Below are positions 23,901-36,040 of a DNA stretch of 64,000 nt, piece by piece (the first letter of the stretch is position 1; each line of letters begins with the position of its first letter). The notes below the pieces were generated by a model that had not been told where the DNA came from, did not search any database, and saw nothing but the letters and a program-made list of their open reading frames with translations. Origin of the DNA: Dromaius novaehollandiae (lineage: Eukaryota > Chordata > Aves > Casuariiformes > Dromaiidae); the NCBI RefSeq assembly GCF_036370855.1, contig NC_088117.1:4588001-4652000 (forward strand), in the 5' to 3' direction. The position numbers and the translations under genes were made by a program.

Positions 23901-26900
23901 GGCGTTGGGGTTGCACGGGGAGTGAGGGGCAACGTGTGCTTCTGCCAGACGCGGCTTGAGCAGGGCGTGCGGAAAGGTGAATGCAAGGAGTGCTGGTGGT
24001 GTGGACATTACTACAGCAGGGCCAACCCACCAAATCCAATAAACTCATGTGTTGCTGGCTACAGTTGTTATTTCTGAGAACAGCAGGGGTAGGAGGAAAG
24101 GCAGAGGGACCAGGTTTACACTTATTGTGCCCAGCACAGCCTTGAAAGAGGAGCCGTGTCCTCTCTTGTCCCCAAGGGTCATAGAGGGGTTTGCCATAGT
24201 CATAGTCAGGTATGGATATGTGTCAGGGCCAGCTTTGCTCAGGAGGGGTTTTCACAGCAGTCATTACTCTTATGAAACCCCACTGCTGTCCACCGATGAG
24301 CAGAGAGAGGTAGGACGCAGCTGGTCACTGTGTGGCTAGCTTGGATTTGTCACCAGACAGGAGATGGGCGCCTGCTCTTCATGTAGCCCCTTGTTGGGGG
24401 ACGATATGTGACAGGATGGAGTAGGAGGGTGCAGGATGGTTCCCTACCTCTGGTCACTGTGTCCTGGCAATGACACCCCCCCAAAAGCCTCCCATTGTCG
24501 TATAGCACATCCTTGTAAGCATGTGTTTCTCTGCCGCCCACACAAAGCAGGGCAATCAGCCACGTGGTTCTCATGCCATGTCAAGAAGGCATGGGAGAGG
24601 GATGCCATGGCCCAAGGAGATGCCACCCCCTGCGTCCTTGGCTCCGTCCCATGGCCATGGAGGAGGCAAAGGCTGTGGGATGGGAGCTGCCACCCTGGCT
24701 CCAAAGAGCTGCACAGCGTCAGCACCTGCAGCAGAGACTTTCAGGGCAAATCCTGGTCTATCCCCACAAGTATGTCATGGCAAACCACAGTGCTTATTGG
24801 CATGAGCTAGACAAGTTGTAATTTCTTCAATTTAAAGTGGATGTGCTGGGCATCACATTTGTGACCATGCTGAACTGTGTCACTTCCTATTACTGCTGTG
24901 AGGCGGTTTTCCTAGGAACACAGACTGCAGGCAGGACACAGAGAGACCACAGCTTCGGTGTCCTCTGGCACAAACTAGTCCTTTTTCACTCCTAAGACTT
25001 CTCTGCAAGGAAAGAACAGCAAGTAATACAAGGGTTGCTTTGCAGCTTACCAGACTTGTTTTGCTGAGCGCTCTTAAGGACACGGTGTTTGCGCCCTAAC
25101 ACATGGTGGGATGGCATAAGGGGAGTGTAAGGGCACAAGGTCTGCTGAAATAGTGTTGAAGCAATGTATTCAGCCAAGGAACCCAAATCTGGCCCAGTCC
25201 AGGGTCCCTGCCCATGCTATCTGTGGGGTGTAGACCCTGGAACAAACCATCCTCTCTCCTGTGGATGGGTTTCTCACCAGGGGAACTACTTGCCTTGCCC
25301 AAGACCAGAGCCCATCAGGGGAGTAATGTGTACCCCTTTTAGATGACTGAGGGTCTGAGACTGTGGCATGAAACAGGGAAAGAACCAGCTTAATTGGGAA
25401 GAGGATCTAGGCTCCTATCCAGGATCTGTTGAAGCTGAAGACATCATGTGCAGGCATCATTCTCTGATTCATCTTCCTACATCTGACCAAAATATTTTGC
25501 TTCCAGCACTTACTTAGAAGTTGCAGCTCAGCAACACATGGTGATTTTCTTTCTTGGAAATTAATTTCTAGTGATCTGAGACCCTTCACTGTCTTTGCTC
25601 TTTCCTAGGCATGGCACTCTCTGCTCTTTCTTATACCTACCCTCCCAATGAATTTCCCAGGATCTCCTATGAATTTTGCTATCAGAAAATAATCAGAGAT
25701 GAGGAGGAAAACTCAAGATTACAACCATCAGAAAATGTTTTTCTGTCAACCAAAAGAGATTATTTACCATTTACTTTTGCAATAGCCCAGGCCCAACCAG
25801 TAAAAAAGCTGAGAAAAGCATTCCCAGCCAAACTTCAGCCAAAGTTTTAAGAGAGATGCTATGGGGCAGGTGCTCTGCTGTGCTATCTGCTCTTACTATA
25901 CATCAGCAAGTGAAACCAGTACATACCAATTTAGTATGAACTTCCCCACTGTTGTACAGGAGAGATTCACGTGATGTACCTGTGTATGGAAGCAAAGTCT
26001 AAACTCCTCATTCACGAGGCCATGTAGGGAATGGACAGGCGCAGCCCTGGTGTCAGCAGGAAATAATGCAATCAGGCTGGGGTATAAAGTTTTTCTCCTG
26101 GACTGAGGACAAGATGTAATGACAGAGACACTGCTCATTCCTGTCTGTTGCTGGAGCAGCATCTTGCTCAAGTTTTTCAAGGATGTATTTGTAGTGTCAG
26201 GGACAGGTTAGCTGGACATTTTCCCATCCGTGTCTATGCATATAAAGAAGCTGGCTCTGTAAGCATTCCCCTCATAATCCAGGGCTTTGTTTTTTCCCTT
26301 TCTGCTGACACTTCCTAGCCAGCAAGCCAGTGAAGCAGAACTCTTGACAGCATAAAGAGGAGACAGTTGTTGTACAGCCTCCTTGCTGTGTGCACCTGTC
26401 AGTCCTCCAGAAGCAAACCACAGCTAGCCATCACTGTCTGCACAGTCTCCTCACTGTCTGAGGATACACAACACAGCATCAGTTATGCATAATTCTGTGG
26501 TGTGAAAGCAAACAAACCAAGAAAAAGTGATTACATAGCACAGTTCCTGATTATTTTGTAGAAAGGATTATACGGTGTGAATGGGGGAAAAATGACTTTG
26601 TCATTGCTTTCCTTTCTCACGTGAGGGCCACGCACAGCTGGATTCTCCCTTTCCTGTTGCCTTCTCTGGGAGCAATGTAGCCTAGAAAAGGTGTGAAGTG
26701 TGAGCGATGGGATCATGCAGCTTGCTTGCTCCTGTTGGCATCCTGAGGGCTGGCATTCCCTGAATTTCCCTAGGCCAGGCAGTTGTGACATAGTCTCAGC
26801 AATGGCTCTTGGCCTGTATTATCCCAGCATGTCCTCAAAGCCTCGTGGCTCAGTCTGCCAAGCTATAATCTTGAGTGATGTCTACTGCACTTTTGAGATG

Positions 26901-29900
26901 GCTTCACATTTTGCGCTATCACTGACGTATGAAGTGTGTGCCATAAAAACCTGGGGAGAAGTAGGTCTCCTCTCTGTCTGTACGGCTGCCCCATGGCTCT
27001 TCGCACAAGGCCTGCTGCTCCTCTAGACAGCAAGTCAAAATAGCCCCAGGCATGGCTGAAATGCAGCATCTGGAATCTGCCCGGGGCAGGATGCCCGTGT
27101 GCCAAGCCACCCTGGCTGCGTGCCCAGGCAAGTGGAGCCAGCGATGCAGGGAGCAGCAGTGCTGTTTCCAGCGCTGCTCTGGAACCTGCTCCCGCGAGCA
27201 TGAGGGGCATCGCCAAATGGTGCAGGTGCACATTAGCAGAAGAGAAAAATTAGGAAGCAAAGCCCGAGCACCTTCAGACAAAGCCTGCTGAGAAAGAGAC
27301 AGTGGCATGATGAAGCAGAGGTTTTCGGGCGGTATCTTCTAAATATGCTCTAAGCAAGTTTATGATACAAGGTTTGTGTCCTTTTTCAGCCTTTCTCACG
27401 TGTTGAAAAACCTTTACAAAGGAAAACGTTCTGACATCAAATCTGGCTCAGTGGTACCATAAACAGAGAGGTGGCTGTTGAGTCACAGAGGGAATAAGTC
27501 AGCTAAAGATAGAGCCGTCTAGCTGAGTAAGTGCAGAAATATTTAAATCCAGGCTCTTAATCCTTATGCTCTGGGGAAGGAATAGATCATTAGCTGGGAT
27601 CAAAAGGAAGAATCACTTTATTTGGGATATTGTATTAAGTTGCATAAGTCAGTATAGTCATATAACGTCATCACAGGCATCAGGCCAAGGGCAGAGACAG
27701 GAAACAGCACAACTCAATGTCACTATTTCTGTGTCCCTCCATGGACATGGTGGCACAGCGAACTTTAGCTTTTGCATCTGAGGATAGTTAATGTTTCTCC
27801 CTGTGCCAACAACTTCCTGGTGCTGCTGGAATCCGCATAGAGCATCTGTTAATTTTTCACTTGAAATGAACAGCAGGATATTTTTTTTCCCCAGGCTGCC
27901 TCATTGGCACACCTGCAGCCACACTTTCATTATCAAACAGTCATTTTGCCCTTTACAATGTTCCCTAATCAGCTTTATCACTTTGCTTTTGCTATGTCTT
28001 TATGGCCCATTTTCCTTTCCTCTCCTCCCACCAGGTATATAAACAAGCACAGGGCCAGAACCCCTCACTCACACTTGTTTCATAGCTCTGTTTCCAGACG
28101 GTGAGCCAGACCCTGCTGCCCTAGGAGCACTCCGGGGAGGAGTTGAGAGCAAACGGCCCCTCCGCAGGATGAGAGCTGGAGGGACTGTGCCAAAACAGGG
28201 AGTTCTTCCAGGAGCAGTAGCTGACCTCAGGCAAGGTTTGCGATGCACTTAGCTGTGGGCTGTCACCATATTAAAGTTGTTACTGAGCATCACGATATAC
28301 AGAAAGCACTTGTTTAGATGGAGAGAGTGTGATTAATAACTGTACGAGAAGAACCCCAGTGAGGCCATGATCTGTCTCATTTTGGGCAGGCTGCCCCATC
28401 TTCAGCTGGCCAGAATTTCAGAAGTGAGATTACTGGTGTGAATGTCTACAGCATCACAGCTTGATTCATGCTGGGGTACATGAACATCACAGGAATCCTC
28501 ATATATATTTAGTGTTCAGGCTTCACTGCCAGGTCCTTATGGCCATCAGCACCTGAACCATTTGGGTTAGTACTAGGATGGGTTTGTTAGCACTTACTAA
28601 AAATCCAAACCAGCAGGTGAGGTGTTCAAGTGAAGTATTTCCCCCCTCCATAGCTAAGCTCCAGAACTCCTTCCTGTAGGATGTGGATGATAAAAATTTA
28701 CGTGGGCTCAAGGGGGTACTAGACATGTTTTACAAGAGAAATTCTCAGAGGGTACTAAACACCAGAATCTGCATCTGTATAGGGAAATCCTTGGACCTCA
28801 GATCATTGGTGCTGGGAAAATGTTTTTGGGGAAGCATCGTATGCGCTTGCCGTGTACATCTATGCTGGGGCTGGGAGAGATTTGGGGCATGCCCTGGAGA
28901 CCAGAGTGTACCTGATGGTAGGCTGCACTGCTGCAAGGGCAAGAAACAGATGGAGATACTGTGCAAGGTCTCGAGGCTGCCGCTGCGGAGTACTGTGGAT
29001 ACACCAGCATGACCCGCAGCGGATGGGTAGCCACATCGAAGGATGCCCACGCTCAGGCTACTTCCTTCAGTATTAATCACACATTTCCTGAGCTGAGGCT
29101 TTCAGCCCACTTATTTGTCCTTTCCAGAAACCAGAGCATTTGAGTAATACCTCTATAGTTTCCCCAGGTGGGTTGCAGAAGAGTATCCCCGAGTGGGTTG
29201 CTGGCAGCCATCTTGTGCTTCGGGCGTGGGAGACTTCTCATTTGTGCAGCTCTTCCCCTCCCTCCGGCACACCCTTCACGTTGGCAGCAATTCTAAAGAA
29301 TGTACTTGCCCACACAAAACTCTTCCCCTGCCTTTAATGAAATGTAAGGGCTCAGGATTAGGAAATCCGATGCACTTCAATAAAGGCCGGCTTGCTAAAG
29401 GTTCTGAGTGTGTATTCTTCAGGAGCTGATCTTTGCACAGATTGTCTCAGAAGATGACACGTTATGAGAAATGTTAGGTTTCCAGGATGGAAATATCATG
29501 GGAAAGTTCTCAAATGCCATTTTTTACATTTCTAACTCTCATCTGTGAAGCAAATACACTTCAGAACCAAAGCAGGATAGAAAATGTGCGGAGATTGTAT
29601 GTGGCTCTTTGTTTAATCTGAATCTTAATTTTTCTCCTCCTCTCTCATTGAAGTCCTGTGTGTGACTGCATGATCTCTTCATTGGCACAAAGGAAAGTAC
29701 TCCCATTCACACTGAGATTACAAACCTGGCATGGGAACCTTATTGTCAAATCTGAAGTAAGAAATAGTAGATTTTATTCTGGCACTGCAGAAACATGCAG
29801 GCACTAACGTTAGCCGTGCTTGAATTCATATAGCTTACCTTGCAGTGGGATATTTACTGATTCCCCCCATAAAAAAATATGCTTAATTGTTAATGAAGGC

Positions 29901-32900
29901 AAATCTGTCATAGTGGTAGAGCCCAAATACTGCTCTGTAGAGACAAAAACCACCAGACTGCTATGCATACAACAAAGCACAGCGAATTTCTTTTTGCTAA
30001 AAACTTTCTGTCTCTCTCCCTCTTTTTGATGAAGAGGAATTAATAAACGCTGTGATTGTTGTTGAGCATGCTAGGGATATTCAGCTCTTGCTAGAGGGAT
30101 AGCATGCTCTTAGGCTCAGCCTTCTGAGATGTATGGAGATATGCACTTGGAGGCATGGACGATGACATTTCTGTTTAGCAAACTGTCCTTAAAATTAGTC
30201 TATATGGCCTCGTGTATGATTGGAGACTACTTGTCAGTCAGCTTTAAGGTTATTTTCTGTCTATCAATAAAAAGATTGACCTTGATTTTTGTCCCTAGAA
30301 ATTGCAATGTATAAGCTGTTCTGTTGAACTAATATCTGATAAAGTTCATCGTGATTTGTATGGTTATTCCAGCAACGTGGACATGCAAATCAAAGCAGGA
30401 GACACTGTGGACTTTGGGCTGTAAGGTCTCAGGAGCCATTTTTCTTAGTGGACAAATGTCATTTATGACTAGCCAAAGGGAAACCAGCATCTCATACTAG
30501 GACTAGAGGTAGTGTGGGGCTAGGGAAAAGAAAATTAAAAAGAGAGAGAGAATATTACTTTCATCTTGCACAAACTGTCACAGCTTCAAATGCAGAAGTG
30601 ACACAAATGGGAACTAGGAGGGACAGGCATGTTGTGACTCAAGCCTTTGCTCACTTAAGCTTTGCTATATTTATTGCTGAAATAGATTCATGTGTCAGGG
30701 TATTTATAAAGGTCTGGAAAAATCTGAATAGAAGAGAATAATTATCTAGGTTTTATCGGATCCCTAAAAAAATCAGATTAGCTTGATTCAGTATTTGTGT
30801 TGAGTGTTTACATGGCTTCCCCCAATGAAGGAATGTAATGTCTCCACCAGTATTAAATCACTGTGCCTCTCAACACCCCTGAAATGCAGATATGATATGA
30901 ACTATTTCTGAAATCTGCTTTTCTTGGTCAGATTTGATTTTTTTTTTTTTTTTTTTTTTGGACAGATGCCCAAAAGAGTCGAGCAAAACTGCAGCTTCCC
31001 CAAAGGAAAAAATGGTGCATTCCTGAGATACACCATTTGAATTGGAGCAAGGCTGGGGAAATCCCCCTTCATTTGAGGTGACATATGTGCAGAGGGAAGT
31101 CTCCTCTCAGGACAGCTATGTCTCTGCATGCAATTCTTTCAATACAATTACTTTGCATTTTTTGCTTTGAGGTTGCCCCATAATGGAGTGTTTGGAATAG
31201 TATATCAAGCTGCAAAAGTATGCCTACAACTTATACTGGCTAGCTAGGAACCAGTGGCAACATACTGCCGCAACCTAATGACACTAGCTGTGGGCTGACT
31301 GCCAAGATACTGATCAGGGAAAAACAATCATCCACACCAAACCCGACTGCAGACTACCAAATTAAATGACAGTAAAAGGAGATCTCTCAAGGGAACTGCC
31401 TGACTCCCAGGTCACCTCTGTAGAAGGGTCCACAAGCCTGGTGCCAGTCTGAAGGGGACAGTGAGGTTCCTGTTACGGGCAGAGCTGCAGATCAGGAGAG
31501 TACTCAAAGTCTCCAGGAGGCAGACTAGAATCGTGAATATGCCTGGCTTTTCGGGGTAGACAGGGCAGAAGGAGAACAGGGACAACCGGCATCAGGGAAG
31601 ACTTATTCATGGAAAACTTGATCCACTTTGATGCCAAATCTCACGCATTACGGGCAGCCTGCACAGAAGGGCCAGCCTGCTGGAGCTTCGTAACTGGTCA
31701 GCCACTAGTACCTAGGTTGAGTAGGCCTGAGGTGGGAGAGCAGATCTGTCGCATCCAAGAAACTGGCTGAGAGCTGGCTTGAATGTGCCCTGATAAAGTG
31801 TGCTTCGATACTGAGTAGGTTTTGGTAAATGTAGTGGTATAATTAGGACGAAGTTGCACCTCTGAAGCCTACCTGTTTAGGATGGTATAAGAGTGTGAGA
31901 GGAGGAAAGATTTGCCTCCTACCACAGGAGGTGGCTGCTGGGGAGGGTTAGTTAGGCAATTCACTGCAAGGCATTATTGCTCTTTCAGCTTCATGGGTTG
32001 AATTGCATATCGAGTGGGTGAGGAGGGAGACTTGCTGGAACAAGCCAAGCTCAGATGAAGGCTCCTGGTAAGAGTCTCTGTGAGGCAAACATTTCTGGCT
32101 GCTTTCTGAGGTCAGAAGTTTGTGGCTTTTCATCTGGCCCTTTCTCGGGCACCAAGGAAGTTAGTGAGTCAATTCCTGAAACTTGTCAACAGATCTTTAA
32201 TCCTCATCCTTTCCCCTGGGACCTCTTGGCAGGATCTCAGCTGTGGGATGAGGAGCCCTCTGCATTCAACCCATTCCTGATTTGTGGGTATGCTCTTGGG
32301 CCATGCCCCAGATATAGTCCAGAGCAAGAGCTTGGACCACACCGTCCTCTGTATGCTCGAGGGGTGCAAACATGGGCATGCAAACAGGGAGGTAGAGCCA
32401 TCATGTGCCTCCAGTACGTCCATGAGCCTGGACGAATGAGGCAACAGCCCGCATGTCCCAGTCCTGTTGCGTGAGCACAGCCAGTACGTCAGTGACCTCC
32501 AGTAATCAGTATTACTAGGTTCATCTTCTAAAAATTTGCACTGGGAATTGGAGCTCAGATTTCCAGTGGATGAAATAATGCAGCAGTGGGTCTTGGGGGA
32601 ATTGCTGTATTTTGTCACAGGATGTGACTATACCACAAGCAAAACTTTGACTTCTGATATCTTGACTTTCTGATTAGACTAATAGGGTCTAAGTAAAGCT
32701 CATTACTTTTACTAGTCTGAACTCTGAGCTAAAGCTGCTACAAGAAGTTATAGGTTAACCTATGCAGAAGCGAAGCAGTAAAGGTTACATTTTCAATAAC
32801 TAGGATCAAAGAAATGTTTTAAAAAGCAAAATTTGCTAACAGCTTGTTATTCTTTCCACTCTTACAATATCTTTGGCATGGCAAAACAAAAGGACAATAG

Positions 32901-35500
32901 CAGATGTTAAAGGTATTATAAGGGGAAAATGCTGAGAAACAGTTCCTCAACTAAATGACACAATCTGTACCTTATCACAAAATTACACCTGGTCTTACAG
33001 TTCATATCTGTAAGTGCATCTCATTTCTGAGGTTAAACATCAACTTGTTTTTATATATTAGTCTAAAATCATTGTAACTTATGCCTAGATGTCATTATCA
33101 TAGTGCCTGCCAAAAGCGCTCAGCCTCTGGAATAGTTTGTTACCTAATTTGCAGGGATTCGAATCCAACAAATGAACACGTTACTGTTGACATTACGAAG
33201 GCTCTTTGATTTTTGAGTCTTGTAAGTGTAGAGAAATTAGGCTTGGAGGAAGTGTGCCAGAGGGGAGGCAGACATGACATGGGCATGAGGAGGGTCTTTT
33301 ACAAAGAGAGGATGTTCCCCGATATTCCCCTATTCAATTGCAGAAGGCAAATCACTTCTGGTTTCACTTTGATCAGTGAAGTTCTGGCTGTGATGATCTA
33401 AAGATAGAAGCAAGGTGAGACTGCAAGGAGAAGTAATAATTCTCTTAGACCAAATGATGTCCTGAGGTGAGAGGAAGAAACATGATAGAGTTATTTTATG
33501 TTCCTCATCTCTTTTCGGCTTGCCACATGTGAACGTCATGTTAATGTACACAGATGTACCTTGAAATGTTCTGACCATATTATAAGATAGAAGAGATGTG
33601 GCCTTCCAGGCAGCACCTAGACCCAAGCATGTGCTGCTTCTCCTGGTACAGAAGTGCCTTCTCGAGCACAGATTGCCCTTTCAGCTTCATGGTGGCCCTG
33701 TTACACCTAGCTCTGTGAGGGGAAGAGGACAAGGCAGGGCAAAGTGCAGATGGGCTGGGTATGGGCCCTAAACATGCAACAGTAAATTAAACAAGATGCG
33801 GGCGATTTTAGCTAAGGATTTTAGCTTCTTTTCCTTAGTTAGCCTCTTCTTTTCTGTCCTTAAATCTCACTATTGGGTGAAGAATGTGGACCAGGACTTT
33901 CATATGTACCTGAAGAACTGGAGCAACTCAGGTTTAAGAGATCAGTATAAAGCACTTGGAAAGGATTTGATGTTTAGGAGTTATTAAATAGGAATAAGAG
34001 AACTCACAGGAATCACGCCCTCCCTTACACTATCGTAAGACTAACCAGCTTCACTCTTTGCTCCGCTCCTCTCCCAAATCTTTAAAATAGTCTTAGCCTA
34101 TATTCTAGGCTCTTTATGCTATATACAGGTTGCATGGTGCTGGCTGTAGCTGAAAGACTAACTCCCATTTATTCGTAGTTGTTATTGAAGAAACACTTCT
34201 GTGCTGTTTCTGTGCTGGCAGGTGAATTATTCTGGAAAGCTTTAACACCTGTCTGTAATTGTAATGTGTAATAAAGCTCTTCCATTTGCAGGAATATCCA
34301 TTATGCCTCCTGTAGGGTTCCTCTTGGGATGTAAATAAATCTCATTTAAGTATGTCCCTCTAGCCCTCATCATGCCAAGGAGACAAATAGTGTTAGTACA
34401 ATACAGCTTATGGATCATTCATCGCCTCATGTTCCAAAGATGCGCCGAGGACTGAAGTGCAGCAACGACGGTGCAACCCCCAGTTCTCACTGGTCACTCA
34501 TGCACAGCGGCATCATGCAAATGCAGGTGTCACGCTGCCTGTCTGCCGAATATGAGTTCAAAATGCCAGACACGAGGTAGATGTAGGTGCCCCCCCAACA
34601 ACAAAAATTCAGCTCTGCTATTGTGCAGCTGAGTGCAGCGAGCTGGAACCTCCCAGGCTGAGCTCTGCCTCTGCAGCTGCCCAGGTTTCCCTCGATGCAG
34701 GCATACCTTGCAGGCTGCTGCAACGTCATCCCCAGAAGCCTGTTATCAGAAATTGAGAAGTATAGCAAGTGGGGAAAAACATCCTAAAACATAGTGTGTT
34801 GAGTAAAGGCAATGAGCTTAAAGTAATGAAGCTGCAGAAAACCGTAGGAGAGCCATCCTAGTGACTTCTACAGCTTCCAGCAAAGCAACTCTGCTAGAAG
34901 TAAATTGTCAGTGCGCGTTCGCTTCTAGTTGGTGCTGGATGAGATGCCCTCGTGCTTCCTTTACTCTGTTTCACGGAGCCTTTATCAGAGCTGCCTGCCC
35001 CACTGCGTGAGGGGAAGAAATGGGCCCAAATCGTGAAGCTCCCCATGCCTCCCCGCCTAGCCTGGCAGACTCCTCTGTTTTGTTTTTCTGTTGACCTTTC
35101 CAACAGTTTTTTGAGTCACAGCATTTCTCTGGACTTCCCAAATTCATCTCTTTCCTTCTCCATCCTTCTTTTCCTCCCCTCTGGGTCATTCCAGTAACTT
35201 TTTTTGTATCACTGAATGTTCTTGCCCTGTCCTGCAGTCTTTAACCCCAAACTCCCAGGGAGATCTCTCATTACTGAGCTCACTGGATTTCACAGGAGGT
35301 ACTTACAGCCTTCTCCCTTAGTGGAGTTTTTAGGACTGGTTCTTAGAATAAGTAGCGAAAGGGCATCTGAGGTCAAAACATATCATTACAAGGTATGAGT
35401 AACTAGAGTTTTTAAAGGAAATCACAGACCTTTGGTAACCCAAAACCTAGAAAGTGAAGGTAGAAAGGTTCCTGTTTTGTCTGGGTCTTGCTTGTTCCTT
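20901..35500. other. Intergenic stretch upstream of TNFSF15
   Basis: No coding exon is supported across these 14.6 kb. ORFs are short, overlap on both strands and show no family motifs. Present are a short GCCGT repeat near 22675, a poly-T run at 30938-30959, a kappaB-like palindrome at 31055-31066 and scattered AP-1-type sites (for example TGAGTCA near 27479 and 35113). It could hold enhancers or a noncoding transcript, but the sequence alone does not show which. Confidence 0.6.
30938..30959. repeat. Poly-T tract
   Basis: This is an uninterrupted run of 22 T without a recognisable attached element. Confidence 0.9.
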
Positions 35501-35520
35501 CTCTCATTTGCCTCTGTCTC

Positions 35521-36040
35521 TCTTAGCAAACTGGGCTGCCGCTGCCGTGCCCTGCTCGGCTGCGCTCCTCGGCAGCACGGCACCACGGGGTTTCTGGGGG
35601 CACCGAGTGGCCCCCCCGGCTCCTCGGTCTTGGGCTTGGGCTGCTCACAGCACTCCAGTAGCAGGAACAGGGTTGAAAGCTCTCAGTGCTGTGGTCGTGC
35701 CCATGGCAGGGAAGTCATCTCGCTCCCGGAAAACACCGCTGCTGCTTGCACCATCGCAGCACCTAAGGGCAGAAGATCCGACGTTAAACGTGCCGGGGTA
35801 CCAGCCGGGGGGGCGTCTCTGGCCAACCCGGACGCTGAGTGCAGCCCTCCCGCGTGGGGATGAGCGTGGCCCCAGTCCGCGCTGCCGCCGCCGGGGCGTG
35901 TGACCGGGGACACAGCCCTGCGGAAGGGATGAGCCCGCCGAGGGGGAGGCTGCGGTCTCTGCCACGCGCTGGGGCTCCTGGGGGGCCAAGCATGCTGCAG
36001 CCTGCCTCCGTAGTACGAACCCCGAGCACTGGGTGTCAGT
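35521..36040. promoter_or_regulatory. Orphan CpG-rich island
   Basis: By hand count there are about 40 CpG dinucleotides in roughly 520 bases at about two-thirds GC, giving an observed/expected ratio near 0.75, while the surrounding sequence is AT-rich and CpG-poor. Several overlapping ORFs of 80-150 codons cross it on both strands, which is what GC-rich DNA does by chance. There is no annotated-type gene start nearby: it is 15 kb from TNFSF15 and 19 kb from TNFSF8. It may be the promoter of a noncoding or unrecognised transcript, or a GC-rich enhancer. Confidence 0.5.

Noticed and set aside
33150..33163. GGATTCGAATCC, similar to a tRNA B box
   Set aside because: The bases around it do not form a T-arm stem and no A box or cloverleaf can be built. 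It is not a tRNA gene.
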